This document shows, piece by piece, positions 8,353-17,670 of a stretch of DNA of 64,000 nt (its first letter is position 1; the number at the start of each line of letters is the position of its first letter). The stretch lies in assembly GCF_015667795.1 (NCBI RefSeq), contig NZ_JADPEL010000006.1, positions 1 to 64,000 of the forward strand, written 5' to 3'. The notes under the pieces were generated by a model. That model had not been told where the DNA came from, ran no database searches, and worked only from the letters and a program-made list of their open reading frames with translations. This stretch comes from Clostridium sp. D53t1_180928_C8. GTDB taxonomy: Bacteria > Bacillota > Clostridia > Clostridiales > Clostridiaceae. The position numbers and the translations under genes are program-made.

Positions 8353-10053
8353 TCAATATAATTCATATATATCAGAAAATTCTATATGTATTTTTTGTAC
8401 TAATGGCTTATTATCTACATCTATTATTTTATTATCATTCTCTTCTTCAGATTCTATTCTAACATTAGGTAATTTAACAACAAATTCACTACCTTTTTCA
8501 ATCCCCTTTTCTAGATACACCTGCCCACCATGTAATTCTACTAATGACTTAACTAAAGCTAATCCTATACCACTACCTTCTTTTTTTCTATTAAATGACT
8601 TATCCTCTTGTACAAAGCGTTTAAATATCTCTTCTTGTACTTCTTCTGATATTCCAACACCATCATCTTTAACTCTTATAGTGACATAATCGTCATCTGC
8701 ATCCATAAAAACAAATATATTACCATTATAATTAGTGAACTTAACAGCATTAGAAAGTAGATTTAGAATAACTCTTTCTATACTTTCAGGATCACATCTT
8801 ATTTCTAGTTCCTCAATATATGTATCAAATAATACATTAATATTTTTAGATTCTACATAAGGAACGATTGATAATATTATATCCTCAACTAAACTAACAA
8901 TTTCATAATTAACAAAAGTTAGACTCATATATCCAGAATCTATTTTAGTCATATCTACTAAATTATTAACTAATCTTAATAATCTATAACAATTCTGCTT
9001 TATAGTATTGTCATATTTATTATAAGCATCCCATAATGCCCTGTCCCCTTCTTTTTTATTAATATCTAATAACTGAACACATGAATAAATTATATTTATA
9101 GGTGTCTTTATTTCATGTGATAAATTTGCAAAAAACTGTCCTTTTGCCTTTTCAACTTCTTTTATTTCTTTGTATTTTATTTTTAACTTTTTAAAGTCAT
9201 TTACTTGACTATTTAATCTAATACTCTCTTCTATACGTCTAACAACTTCGATATACAAACCAATAAGCAATATAAGATAAGCAATAAATGTTAATACCTT
9301 GTTATACTCAATAACCTTATTACTACATCCATTAAATAATTCAAAATAAAATACTCTTCTAATTGTGAATATACTAATAGTTGTTATAAAAATTGTATAT
9401 ATAAATTCTCTTTTTCTCATACACCTTATAGCTAATAACCCTAATAATATGGCATAATAAATTAATATATTGATCTGAAATATATCCCATATAAATGTAT
9501 TTCTTTCTTGAAAAAATATATTTATATTGAATTTTAATTCTAAATACGTTCCTATAATATTAATTACTAAAACTAATATTATAGATACTCTCTTTTTCTC
9601 AATAATTTTTTTTACATATTTACTTTCATTAAAAATAGCAATAGTTAATAAAAATATTCTAAAAATAAAAGGAAATGTTATTAAACGCTCTGATAATCCT
9701 ATACTTTGAACAATATAATTTACATAAATATATTCAATAAAAATGCTTATATATGATAAAGTTAAAATAAAGAATTCATTATTCCTATACATATAGTAAT
9801 ATAATAAACAACATGGTATAGCTATTATACCTATTATTATATTAATTGAGTTTAAATCCTTAAGTATAGGTAATGATTTTATTTCATTAACATTGATTAC
9901 TTTTATTAATATAATACTACATATTAAAAATAATATAGTTGATATAAACATATAAATAATGTATTTTTTACTTTGTTCTTCATATTTTTTTGTTTTTTCC
10001 ATACTTCTATATTTTACCCCATTATTATTTATTTTTTTATTACTAACCCTCAC
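8353..10053 (-). CDS. Membrane sensor histidine kinase (orphan)
   Basis: 566-residue kinase. The N-terminal half (about residues 30-275) has about eight hydrophobic helices and resembles the MASE-type membrane sensor domains. A short coiled linker leads to the HisKA dimerisation box FFANLSHEIKTP (near 310), the N box NLLSNAVKF (near 430), G1 DDGVGIS (near 460) and GSGIGLALVKSLVELHGG (near 490). The phosphoacceptor His and all ATP-lid motifs are present. No response regulator gene is adjacent, so it is an orphan here. The start is uncertain: a GTG at 10053 with a weak ribosome site is annotated, and an ATG at 10002 (MEKTKKYEEQ) is equally possible. The signal is unknown. Confidence 0.85.
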   Translation of the reverse strand: MRVSNKKINNNGVKYRSMEKTKKYEEQSKKYIIYMFISTILFLICSIILIKVINVNEIKSLPILKDLNSINIIIGIIAIPCCLLYYYMYRNNEFFILTLSYISIFIEYIYVNYIVQSIGLSERLITFPFIFRIFLLTIAIFNESKYVKKIIEKKRVSIILVLVINIIGTYLELKFNINIFFQERNTFIWDIFQINILIYYAILLGLLAIRCMRKREFIYTIFITTISIFTIRRVFYFELFNGCSNKVIEYNKVLTFIAYLILLIGLYIEVVRRIEESIRLNSQVNDFKKLKIKYKEIKEVEKAKGQFFANLSHEIKTPINIIYSCVQLLDINKKEGDRALWDAYNKYDNTIKQNCYRLLRLVNNLVDMTKIDSGYMSLTFVNYEIVSLVEDIILSIVPYVESKNINVLFDTYIEELEIRCDPESIERVILNLLSNAVKFTNYNGNIFVFMDADDDYVTIRVKDDGVGISEEVQEEIFKRFVQEDKSFNRKKEGSGIGLALVKSLVELHGGQVYLEKGIEKGSEFVVKLPNVRIESEEENDNKIIDVDNKPLVQKIHIEFSDIYELY

Positions 10054-10197
10054 AATATTACCACAATTCTTATGATTTTATCTATAATTTAAGAAAATTA
10101 ATTTTTTCATCATCTTAAAATTTACTTTTTGATTATATTAAGAAAATATTACCTTCATATTGCATATAATAATTAAAGCAATAAGTTAAGTGATTTT

Positions 10198-10764
10198 ATG
10201 AATACTCTTATAGAATTAAATGATTGTATTTTACTTGGAGCTGGAGCTGAAGGTAGTGTTTATTTAACACCAGAAGGATTTGCTTTAAAACGCTTTAATA
10301 CAATAAAAGCTGCAAAGAAGGAAGCATCTATACTGGACAATGTTAAAGATAGTCGTTTTTTTCCTAATGTTATTATTAGAATTAGCAATATAGTAGTTAG
10401 AGAATTTGTACAAGGTGAGAATTTATCACAACATCTCAAAAATAATGGATTATCTTATTCTCTTTCTAAAGAATTAATTGATCTAATAGAAGACTTAAAA
10501 AGATTAAAATTTAAACGAATTAATATTAGAAATGCTCATATCTTCATAGATAAAAATGAAAAATTAATGGTTATTGACCCAAGAAAACCATATTCAAAAA
10601 TTACTCCTTATCCAAAAGATATAATTAAAATACTTTTAAATTTAAATTTATTTGATGACTTTTTAAAAAATGTTGTAATTTATAGACCTGATTTACTAGA
10701 TTATTGGATTGAGGGCTATGACTTTGTCGTTTGTAAATATAGACACCTCTTAAGATATCGATAA
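10198..10764 (+). CDS. Small protein-kinase-like protein, catalytic Asp apparently missing
   Basis: 188 residues, much shorter than a normal 260-residue kinase domain. A glycine loop GAGAEGSVY (about residues 14-22), an invariant-type Lys in ALKRF (near 31) and a Glu in KKEASIL (near 42) mark the N-lobe. Where the catalytic loop should read HxDxxxxN it reads INIRNAHIFID, with no Asp in the catalytic position. The DFG Asp survives as VIDPRK. It may be a pseudokinase or a minimal Rio/Bud32-like kinase. It stands alone and diverges from the histidine kinase gene. Repeat copy 1 starts 12 bases after its stop. Confidence 0.6.
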   Translation: MNTLIELNDCILLGAGAEGSVYLTPEGFALKRFNTIKAAKKEASILDNVKDSRFFPNVIIRISNIVVREFVQGENLSQHLKNNGLSYSLSKELIDLIEDLKRLKFKRINIRNAHIFIDKNEKLMVIDPRKPYSKITPYPKDIIKILLNLNLFDDFLKNVVIYRPDLLDYWIEGYDFVVCKYRHLLRYR

Positions 10765-10775
10765 TTTAAAATATA

Positions 10776-11021
10776 TTGCAAACTACAGTGAAAACGAAAA
10801 ATTAATGATATAACCAGAAGAAAGTATAATATAATAAACTTTAGATTTTAATTATTATTGTAATAAAACTAGCGTTAAAAAGCTGAGACAACCATTAGGA
10901 TCTTCGAAGCTTTAGCTAGTTTTATTGAAATAATAATATAAATTTGCTAAGAATTTATATTATTTAATGGAGGTTATATCATCAATTTTCGGCATCACAG
11001 CATCTAAAGTTTAGTTCGCAA
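10776..11021. repeat. Palindromic intergenic repeat, copy 1 (long form)
   Basis: The first 69 bases (10776-10844) match 61014-61082 with only six differences, without gaps. The outer ends are inverted: TTGCAAACTA on the left, TAGTTCGCAA on the right. A second inverted pair, about 22 bases each, ends in GATATAACC (left, near 10813) and GGTTATATC (right, near 10972). The interior holds two further hairpins: ATAAAACTAGC/GCTAGTTTTAT, and AATAATATAAATT/AATTTATATTATT. No reading frame of note and no transposase. It looks like a non-autonomous palindromic element between convergent genes. Confidence 0.6.
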
Positions 11022-11026
11022 TTTAG

Positions 11027-11236
11027 TTATAGTGCTTCTATTGATACTACATCATATCCTTGCTCTTCTATTTTTTCTTTTACTTCTTCATTACTAGATG
11101 ATGTTTCTACAATTGCATATTTTTCTTCTAAGTTTACCTGAATTTTCCCTGAGTCCTTTAATTCAGCTAATGCCTCTTTTACATGACTAACACAATGATT
11201 ACAACTCATACCTTCAATAAATATCTTTTTTAACAT
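11027..11236 (-). CDS. copZ: Copper chaperone with heavy-metal-associated domain
   Basis: 69-residue single HMA (ferredoxin-like) domain with the metal-binding motif GMSCNHC at residues 9-15. It carries Cu(I) in the cytoplasm and delivers it to CopA or CsoR (family knowledge). It is the last gene of the csoR-copA-copZ operon, 85 bases after copA. GGAG lies 9 bases before the ATG. Its stop codon lies 6 bases from the edge of repeat copy 1. Confidence 0.9.
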   Translation of the reverse strand: MLKKIFIEGMSCNHCVSHVKEALAELKDSGKIQVNLEEKYAIVETSSSNEEVKEKIEEQGYDVVSIEAL

Positions 11237-11321
11237 ACATTCTTACTCCTTTATTTTTAATATAATAATATTATTTAATTATCTTTATAAATTTATTTAA
11301 AATATTTTATTTTTTATATTA

Positions 11322-13748
11322 TCAAACCTTAAATCTCTTAAGCCTTAATGCATTTGCAAGAACTGAAACAGAACTTAAACTCATTGCAGCTGCTGCAATC
11401 ATTGGATTCAGTAATGGTCCCCCAAATAAATGAAGTACGCCCATAGCTACTGGTATACCTAAAACATTATATCCAAATGCCCAGAAAAGATTTTGTTTTA
11501 TATTTCTTATTGTTGCTTTACTTAATTTTATTGCTAAAATAACATCCATTAAATCACTTCTCATAAGAACTATGTCTGCAGATTCCATAGCAACATCTGT
11601 TCCTGATCCTATTGCAATTCCTATATCCGCTTGTGCAAGAGCTGGTGCATCATTTATTCCATCTCCAACCATAGCCACTTTTCTATTTTCTTCTTGCAAT
11701 TTTTTAACTTCATTTGCCTTATCTTCAGGTAATACCTCTGATAATACTATATCTATTCCCACTTGTTTTGCTATTGCATCTGCAGTTTTCTTATTATCTC
11801 CAGTTATCATAGCAACCTTAATTCCCATATTATGAAGTTCCTTAATAGCTTTAATACTACTTGGTTTTACAGTATCAGCAACGGCTATAATTCCCTCTAA
11901 AGAATTATTAATTGCAATATACATAGGTGTCTTTCCTTCATGAGCCAACCTATCTGAATCTTTTTGAAGAACTCCAATATCTATAGAGTTTTCTTTCATT
12001 AATTTTAAATTTCCAAGTAATATAGTGTCTCCTTCTATTATAACTTGAATTCCATGACCAGGGATTGCATTAAAACTTTCTAATTGCTTTAATTCAATAT
12101 TTTTTTCTTCTGCATCTCTAACAATAGCTTCACCTAAAGGATGTTCTGAACCTTTTTCTGCACTTGCTGCTAAAGATAATAAATCACTTTTATTTCTTTC
12201 TTTAGTAACTATATCTGTTACTACTGGCTTACCTTCAGTAATGGTCCCTGTTTTATCAAATACTATGGTATCTATCTTATGAGTTATTTCTAATGCTTCT
12301 CCACCTTTAATTAAAACACCGTTTTCTGCACCCTTTCCAGTACCAACCATAATGGCTGTTGGTGTTGCTAACCCTAATGCACATGGACACGCAATTACCA
12401 ATACAGATATAAATATTGTTAATGAAAATATAGGTGTTTCACCTGCAATTAGCCATGCTACCGATGCAAGTATTGCTAATCCAATTACTATTGGCACGAA
12501 ATATGCTGATATTACATCTGCCATTTTTGCTATTGGAGCCTTTGATCCTTGAGCATCTTCTACTAATTTTATAATTTGAGCTAATGCAGTATCCTTACCT
12601 ACCTTAGTTGCCTTATATTTAATAAATCCTGTTTTATTAATGCTAGCTCCTATAACATTACTTCCTATAGCCTTCTCTACTGGAATACTCTCTCCTGTAA
12701 GCATTGATTCATCAATAGATGTTGTTCCTTCAATAACCTCACCATCTACAGGCAATTTTTCTCCTGGTTTAACTAATATTATATCTCCAACTATAACTTC
12801 ATCTATAGGAATTATAGCTTCTTTTCCATCTCTAATTATCGTTGCAGTTTTAGGTACCAATCCCATTAACTTTTTAATAGCCTCTGATGTTTTTCCCTTT
12901 GAAATAGCTTCTAAGTATTTTCCTAGCGTTATAAGTGTTAATATTGTAACTGCTGCTTCAAAATATAAATGCATAGCATAACTAGTATCACCAGTAGCTA
13001 TTTTATACATTCCAAAGATACTATAAAGAAATGCTGCACTTGTTCCAACCGCTATTAAAGAGTCCATATTAGGACTTAATTTAAATAGATTTTTATATCC
13101 TATTAAATAAAATTTATATCCAACTATCATAACTGGTATTGTTAATATTATTTGAAATAATGCAAAATTCATTGGATTTATCATTGGATCAATAATTTTA
13201 GGTAATGGCATCCCTACCATATGTCCCATAGTTACAATTAATAATGGTATTGTAAAAATACATGAAAAAATAAGTCTTCTTAATAACTTATCTTTATCAC
13301 TTAACTTCTTTTCACCATTTTCTTTATCTTCTTCTCTTATAAGCTTATATCCTGCTTTTTCAACAGCTCTTTTTATATCTCCATATGTTACTACATCATC
13401 ATCTACAGTTATACTTAACTTTTCAGTAGTAAGATTAACTACAGAGTTTTCTACACCATCAATTTTTTTTGTTACCTTTTCTACTCTACCTGCACATACA
13501 GCACAAGTCATACCCTCAACCTTATAAGTATGAGTTTTAATATTTTTAACTACCTTATAACCTAAAGCTTCAACCTTCTTTTCAATATCATAAGAGGATA
13601 CTTTATTTTCATCAAAATCAACAGTTAAAACTTCTGTTGTTAAATTAACATTAGCATCCTTCATTCCATCCATTTTTTTAACTCCACGCTCAACTCTATT
13701 TGCACAAGCTGAACATGTCATTCCCCCAACTTTATACTTTTTATTCAC
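11322..13748 (-). CDS. copA: Copper-exporting P-type ATPase
   Basis: 808-residue P1B-1 ATPase that exports Cu(I) across the membrane. Two N-terminal HMA domains carry GMTCSAC (residues 8-14) and GMTCAVC (about 79-85). Then come membrane helices, the actuator motif TGES, the CPC metal site ([15 protein letters not shown], near 460), the phosphorylation motif DKTGTITEG and the hinge [13 protein letters not shown]. The start is GTG with GGAGGGAG just upstream. It lies 17 bases after csoR. Length and motifs are normal, so it should be functional. Confidence 0.96.
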   Translation of the reverse strand: MNKKYKVGGMTCSACANRVERGVKKMDGMKDANVNLTTEVLTVDFDENKVSSYDIEKKVEALGYKVVKNIKTHTYKVEGMTCAVCAGRVEKVTKKIDGVENSVVNLTTEKLSITVDDDVVTYGDIKRAVEKAGYKLIREEDKENGEKKLSDKDKLLRRLIFSCIFTIPLLIVTMGHMVGMPLPKIIDPMINPMNFALFQIILTIPVMIVGYKFYLIGYKNLFKLSPNMDSLIAVGTSAAFLYSIFGMYKIATGDTSYAMHLYFEAAVTILTLITLGKYLEAISKGKTSEAIKKLMGLVPKTATIIRDGKEAIIPIDEVIVGDIILVKPGEKLPVDGEVIEGTTSIDESMLTGESIPVEKAIGSNVIGASINKTGFIKYKATKVGKDTALAQIIKLVEDAQGSKAPIAKMADVISAYFVPIVIGLAILASVAWLIAGETPIFSLTIFISVLVIACPCALGLATPTAIMVGTGKGAENGVLIKGGEALEITHKIDTIVFDKTGTITEGKPVVTDIVTKERNKSDLLSLAASAEKGSEHPLGEAIVRDAEEKNIELKQLESFNAIPGHGIQVIIEGDTILLGNLKLMKENSIDIGVLQKDSDRLAHEGKTPMYIAINNSLEGIIAVADTVKPSSIKAIKELHNMGIKVAMITGDNKKTADAIAKQVGIDIVLSEVLPEDKANEVKKLQEENRKVAMVGDGINDAPALAQADIGIAIGSGTDVAMESADIVLMRSDLMDVILAIKLSKATIRNIKQNLFWAFGYNVLGIPVAMGVLHLFGGPLLNPMIAAAAMSLSSVSVLANALRLKRFKV

Positions 13749-13765
13749 GCTTCTCCCTCCTAACT

Positions 13766-14026
13766 TTATTTAGAAACCTTCTCAAATAAACTCATAATTT
13801 CATTTATTTTTTCATCTCCATTATTATTTAAAATTGCATCTTTAACACAATGATCTAAATGTCTTTTTAAAATTTGTATGTTGGCCTTTTTTAATAATGA
13901 TTGAACTGCAATTATCTGATTAGATATATCTATGCAATATCTCTCATCTTCTATCATTTTAATTATTCCTTCAATTTGACCTTTTGCTATTTTTAAATTT
14001 TGAATTGCTTTTTTTCTTTCTTCCAT
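13766..14026 (-). CDS. csoR: CsoR-family copper-sensing repressor
   Basis: 86-residue all-helical DUF156 repressor. The CsoR copper ligands Cys-His-Cys are visible: RYCIDI, then HLDHCVKDA about 25 residues on. Apo-CsoR binds a GC-rich palindrome and releases it on binding Cu(I). The G-tract palindrome at 14043-14059 lies directly upstream, so autoregulation of the whole operon is likely. I choose the ATG at 14026 because GGAGG precedes it by 5 bases; an ATG at 14038 and a GTG at 14044 are in frame upstream. Confidence 0.9.
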   Translation of the reverse strand: MEERKKAIQNLKIAKGQIEGIIKMIEDERYCIDISNQIIAVQSLLKKANIQILKRHLDHCVKDAILNNNGDEKINEIMSLFEKVSK

Positions 14027-14042
14027 AACATCCTCCATTAAC

Positions 14043-14096
14043 ACTCCCCCCCTGGGGGGTATATATTGATTATAATACTTTTTTTATATTAGTCAA
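14043..14096 (-). promoter_or_regulatory. csoR-copA-copZ promoter with CsoR operator
   Basis: On the minus strand TTGACT (14096-14091), 16 bases, then TATAAT (14074-14069). The palindrome ACCCCCCAGGGGGG follows at about 14059-14045, covering the start of transcription. Its form (a C-run and G-run flanked by TATA) is that of known CsoR operators. Confidence 0.85.
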
Positions 14097-14190
14097 TCTT
14101 ATTTTTCATCTTTATTATTTTTTTATTCAAAATTTTTTACATCATATAAAGCTTTTATTTCTACTTATACCTTTATTTTTCATACATACT

Positions 14191-14228
14191 TTAAATAATA
14201 CAGTAAAAAATATAACTGTATTATTTAA
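14191..14228. promoter_or_regulatory. Perfect 14-bp inverted repeat upstream of a small Cys-containing gene
   Basis: TTAAATAATACAGT (14191-14204) and ACTGTATTATTTAA (14215-14228) are exact complements around a 10-base loop. The right arm ends next to the Shine-Dalgarno AGAGGTGAT. It could be an operator or an mRNA hairpin; there is no poly-T after it, so it is not a terminator. Confidence 0.6.
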
Positions 14229-14241
14229 AGAGGTGATATTT

Positions 14242-14358
14242 ATGAGTAAATGCCGTACAAAATCTGATCCAAACTGTAAGGACTATGCTGAGAAAATAAA
14301 AAATAAAGCAAATGAAAAAACCCCTTTTGAAATTGATAAACCAACAAAACATTATTAA
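14242..14358 (+). CDS. Small hypothetical protein, 38 residues
   Basis: Starts MSKCRTKSDPNCKDYAEKIK and ends KPTKHY. It has two Cys residues (4 and 12), is highly charged, and has no signal peptide or membrane segment. AGAGGTGAT lies at proper spacing and a strong terminator follows, which together support a real gene. I do not recognise the family. The C-x7-C spacing might bind metal, which is speculation. It sits between the divergent copper operon and the TDT channel gene. Confidence 0.6.
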   Translation: MSKCRTKSDPNCKDYAEKIKNKANEKTPFEIDKPTKHY

Positions 14359-14364
14359 TATCAA

Positions 14365-14407
14365 TAAAAAAGCTCCTAGGACTTATAAATCCTAAGAGCT
14401 TTTTTAT
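14365..14407 (+). terminator. Terminator of the small Cys-containing gene
   Basis: AGCTCCTAGGA (14371-14381) pairs with TCCTAAGAGCT (14390-14400), flanked by AAAAA and TTTTTT. It could also work on the minus strand. The stretch 14408-14516 shows nothing else. Confidence 0.85.
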
Positions 14408-14516
14408 ATATTATTTACTTTTATCTTATAGCTATTTTTATGATAACTCAAATTTATAAAGATTTGAGTTAATAAAATTACATTCCTAACTAACGGATTC
14501 TAGTCTTCGTTTAAAT

Positions 14517-15470
14517 TTAAGAATTTTGTTTATAACTATTTACTAACATCATAAAGAATTTAAATAATACAACTGATATTATCCCTGTTGTTATATATAT
14601 TTGAATTCCTGATATTTGTTGAACAATATTACCAAAAGTTTCATAACCTTGTGCTATTAAATATCCAGACATTTTAGTTGATGCAACTATTCCTATTGCC
14701 ATAGGGAATGTTAAACCAGCAAATCCTGGATGGAATATATATGAGAAGAATTTTGGTAATTTAATTAATATAAATATTAACGCACAAATTACTGCAAAGT
14801 ATAAGTAATATACTATAAATTTATTTGGTGTTTGAATAAAATTAAAATAACTTACTAAACAAAGACTTGATGGTGCAAGTAATATTGCTTGAGTATGGAA
14901 TACTGGGTCTTTTATTTCATGTTTTCCTAATCTATAAATCATAAATGGTATTATAATAGTAAATACTGCGATACCATAATAAACAACTATTTTACCTATT
15001 AAAGGTTCATTCATTACTCCACCAACAACTGTTGAAACCATAATACCATTATAAGTAACAAACCAGCTTGGAACAAAAGTTTGCATATTAACGCCCTTAA
15101 TTACATTTCTATATGTAAATACTAAAATATGAATAGCATGTAATATTAAACCTGCAAACCATAATGTTTTACCGAAAATAGGACTTGCATTATAGAAATA
15201 ACTACCTAATATCATAGTTATCATTGTAAATCCTGCATAAAGTGATGCTGGTACTGTATTAGAATATTCCTTCATACAAGTTTTTGGATATACAGCAAGC
15301 TTAACAACATATGTTAATAATACAACAACTGCAGCCCATGAAGTTATGTGTCTAATCCACGTATACCCCATATTAGAATATACAGTTGCTAAAGTTAACG
15401 CACCTACCATAGTTGGTAAAATAGCAACTGGTAAGTTTTCAATCTTTTGTAATAATGACTTATTATTCAT
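14517..15470 (-). CDS. TDT-family (TehA/SLAC1-like) anion channel or transporter
   Basis: 317-residue integral membrane protein with about ten hydrophobic helices and the opening typical of the family (ENLPVAILPTMVGALTLA). Relatives include tellurite-resistance TehA, malate carriers and plant SLAC1 anion channels that pass nitrate. GGAGG lies upstream of the ATG. The promoter carries a Crp/Fnr-type palindrome in the same geometry as the nitrate reductase promoter 10 kb away. I therefore infer a nitrate/nitrite (or formate) channel for the nitrate module; the substrate is not proven. Confidence 0.8.
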   Translation of the reverse strand: MNNKSLLQKIENLPVAILPTMVGALTLATVYSNMGYTWIRHITSWAAVVVLLTYVVKLAVYPKTCMKEYSNTVPASLYAGFTMITMILGSYFYNASPIFGKTLWFAGLILHAIHILVFTYRNVIKGVNMQTFVPSWFVTYNGIMVSTVVGGVMNEPLIGKIVVYYGIAVFTIIIPFMIYRLGKHEIKDPVFHTQAILLAPSSLCLVSYFNFIQTPNKFIVYYLYFAVICALIFILIKLPKFFSYIFHPGFAGLTFPMAIGIVASTKMSGYLIAQGYETFGNIVQQISGIQIYITTGIISVVLFKFFMMLVNSYKQNS

Positions 15471-15603
15471 AATTCCTCCTAAATAAATATAATAATAAAA
15501 TAAGTTCTCTATATATCTTGTGCATTTTTTTAAAGTTTAATTATTTTGTTAATTTTTTCACTTTTTAATCAACAATTCTATTAACTTCCTAATGACAAAT
15601 ATG

Positions 15604-15646
15604 ATTATACTTAACACACTTCATTAAGTATGTGATTTTTATCACA
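15604..15646 (-). promoter_or_regulatory. Crp/Fnr-type site and -10 of the TDT gene
   Basis: TGTGATTTTTATCACA at 15631-15646 is a perfect palindrome with 6-base arms. On the minus strand TATAAT (15609-15604) follows after 21 bases, which places the site centre about 41.5 bases before the expected start: a class II activator position. No good -35 box is present, as expected for an activated promoter. Confidence 0.75.
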
Positions 15647-15675
15647 ATATTGTTAATTTTTTAATTATTTTTTAT

Positions 15676-15708
15676 ATATAAAAAGAGAACTGAATTATTT
15701 CAGTTCTC
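15676..15708 (-). terminator. Terminator of the molybdenum cofactor operon
   Basis: GAGAACTGAA (15685-15694) and TTCAGTTCTC (15699-15708) pair perfectly around a 4-base loop. On the minus strand TTTTTATA follows, just after the MOSC gene. Confidence 0.88.
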
Positions 15709-15718
15709 TTTTACACTT

Positions 15719-16177
15719 TTATAAACTTAATATCTTTTTACCACTATCTACTAGATTACATTCATCTCCAACCTTAACTTTTCCACCTTTTAATACTCTA
15801 GTAAAAATACCATTCTTAGGCATTATACACTCTCCCACTTGATAGTATATTGCACATTTATCATGGCACTCCTTACCTATTTGAGTTACTTCTAAAAGAA
15901 TCTCTTCTCCAATAGTTAACTTTTGTCCTACTGGTAATTTATTTAACTCAAATCCTTCTATAACTAAGTTTTCTCCAAAAGCACCGAAATCTACATTTCC
16001 GCCCTTATTTCTAAAATCTTCTATTTTTTCTAAAGCTAAAAGACTTACCTGTCTATGCCACTTTCCTGCATGAGCATCTCCTTCTATTCCAAACTCTTCT
16101 ATAAGATTTGCTTCTGCAACTTCATTTTTTAATGTTCCTTTATGTTTACTTGTACATATAGCTATAACTTTTCCCAT
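15719..16177 (-). CDS. MOSC-domain protein
   Basis: 152-residue single MOSC domain, a family that handles sulphur or molybdenum cofactor in Mo enzymes. FGAFGENLVIEGFEL (about residues 64-78) and the family Cys in IGKECHDKC (about 99-107) are visible. Its ribosome site GGAGG is formed by the last codons of moaA, 5 bases away, so the two are translationally linked. It is the last gene of the molybdenum cofactor operon and is closed by a terminator. Its exact step is unknown; cofactor maturation or delivery to nitrate reductase is an inference. Confidence 0.85.
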   Translation of the reverse strand: MGKVIAICTSKHKGTLKNEVAEANLIEEFGIEGDAHAGKWHRQVSLLALEKIEDFRNKGGNVDFGAFGENLVIEGFELNKLPVGQKLTIGEEILLEVTQIGKECHDKCAIYYQVGECIMPKNGIFTRVLKGGKVKVGDECNLVDSGKKILSL

Positions 16178-16182
16178 CTTTT

Positions 16183-17154
16183 CTATCCTCCAATTTGATT
16201 CATAAACTTTAACTCTTTATGTTCACTCTTTTCTAAGAATAAATGTTTTTCTGGCTTATCATAAATATTTTCATAAATTACTTTTTTCAGGTGATCACCT
16301 TCTATTCCCGATCTAAGCATAGATTTTAAGTCAACTCCATAATCAAAATGTAAACACTGCTTTAAAAAACCTTCTGGAGTTAATCTTATTCTGTTACATT
16401 CTTCACAAAAACAATTACTCATAGCACTTATAAATCCTATTTTCCCTTTAGCTTCATTAACTTTAATATAAGATGCTGGTCCTCCGCTTTTACTTCTAAC
16501 TACCTCTTCATAATTCGGATATATTTCAGTAATAACTTTTAAAACTTCCTCATTAGTAGCACCTTTATAGTTAACTGCAATACCAATCGGCATAAGTTCT
16601 ATAAATCTAACATCTATAGGCTTTTCTTTTGTAAGATTAACAAAATCTATTATTTCATCTTTATTAATATCATTTACTATAACAGTATTTAGCTTAACTT
16701 TTATTCCTAAAGCTATTGCCTTATCTATAGCCTCTAACACTTTGTGTAGATTTCCTACTCTAGTTAATTTATTAAATCTATCTTCTTTTAATGAATCTAG
16801 ACTAATATTAACTCCCTTAAGGCCATTATTAGCTAATTCATCTATCATATCTGCTAGTAAAATTCCATTGGTAGTTAAATAAATTTCTTCAATACCTTCA
16901 ATATTATTTATTTTACTTATAAGGCTAACTACTCCTGGTCTTACAAGGGGCTCTCCTCCAGTTATTCTAACTTTTTTGATTCCTAGTTTTGCACTTTCTT
17001 TTACTACTTTATATATTTCATTATCAGTTAACTTTTCATCTTTCTTTAAGAATTTATTGCCTTTTTCATCCATACAATAAATACATCTTAAATTGCAATT
17101 ATCAGTTACAGATACCCTTAAATAATCTATTTCTCTTCCAAACTTGTCTTTCAT
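16183..17154 (-). CDS. moaA: GTP 3',8-cyclase
   Basis: 323-residue radical-SAM enzyme that, with MoaC, converts GTP to cyclic pyranopterin monophosphate, the first step of molybdenum cofactor synthesis. Radical-SAM cluster: CNLRCIYC (residues 20-27). Second cluster: CFCEECNRIR near 265 with a third Cys about 14 residues later in LKQC. The C-terminus ends in the required Gly-Gly. It follows the interrupted moaC by 18 bases. Intact by every motif I can see, which makes the broken moaC beside it the more surprising. Confidence 0.95.
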   Translation of the reverse strand: MKDKFGREIDYLRVSVTDNCNLRCIYCMDEKGNKFLKKDEKLTDNEIYKVVKESAKLGIKKVRITGGEPLVRPGVVSLISKINNIEGIEEIYLTTNGILLADMIDELANNGLKGVNISLDSLKEDRFNKLTRVGNLHKVLEAIDKAIALGIKVKLNTVIVNDINKDEIIDFVNLTKEKPIDVRFIELMPIGIAVNYKGATNEEVLKVITEIYPNYEEVVRSKSGGPASYIKVNEAKGKIGFISAMSNCFCEECNRIRLTPEGFLKQCLHFDYGVDLKSMLRSGIEGDHLKKVIYENIYDKPEKHLFLEKSEHKELKFMNQIGG

Positions 17155-17172
17155 ACTAATTAAGAGGGTAAT

Positions 17173-17649
17173 TTAAAAGTTAAACTCCCCACTCTTTCCT
17201 CCTGTTTTTTTAAGCAAATGAGTTCCTTCTATAACCATTCTCTTATCTACCGCTTTACACATATCATAAATAGTTAGTGCACTAATCATGGCAGCTGTTA
17301 ATGCTTCCATTTCAACCCCTGTTTTATCAACTATTTTTACTGTAGCAGTTATTCCTATATAGCTTTCTTATTTATTTATCTCAAAATCTACATTACAACT
17401 TGTTATCATTAAAGGATGGCACATAGGAATTAAGTTAGATGTTTGTTTACTAGCCATTATTCCAGCAACTCTAGCAACCCCTAATACATCTCCTTTTCCA
17501 ATTTTTCCAGCTTCTATTAATTCTAACGTTTCCGCACTTACCTTAATTCTTGAAACTGCAACTGCAACTCTAGCAGTTTCATTTTTTTCTGAAACATCAA
17601 CCATCCTAGCATTTCCACTATTATCAAAATGAGTTAATTTATTATCCAT
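17173..17649 (-). pseudogene. moaC: moaC (cyclic pyranopterin monophosphate synthase) interrupted by an in-frame TAA
   Basis: Reading through one stop codon gives a complete 158-residue MoaC in a single frame. Residues 1-93 start [20 protein letters not shown] and include [10 protein letters not shown]. Codon 94 (17370-17368) is TAA. The frame then continues [38 protein letters not shown] and KTGGKSG to the natural stop at 17173. Family length is about 160. The second half carries the conserved Asp and Lys (YDMCKAVDK), so the 93-residue fragment alone should be inactive. The change is a substitution, not a frameshift. It may be a real nonsense mutation, a sequencing error or readthrough; the rest of the operon looks intact. 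Confidence 0.9.
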
Positions 17650-17670
17650 GTTTTATCCTGCTTTCTAAAA

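Noticed and set aside
10776-11021. CRISPR array or insertion sequence
   Set aside because: No regularly spaced direct repeats and no transposase frame; only inverted repeats.
12640-12981. Open frames on the + strand across copA
   Set aside because: Shadow frames of the CopA coding sequence; the minus-strand frame has every P-type ATPase motif.
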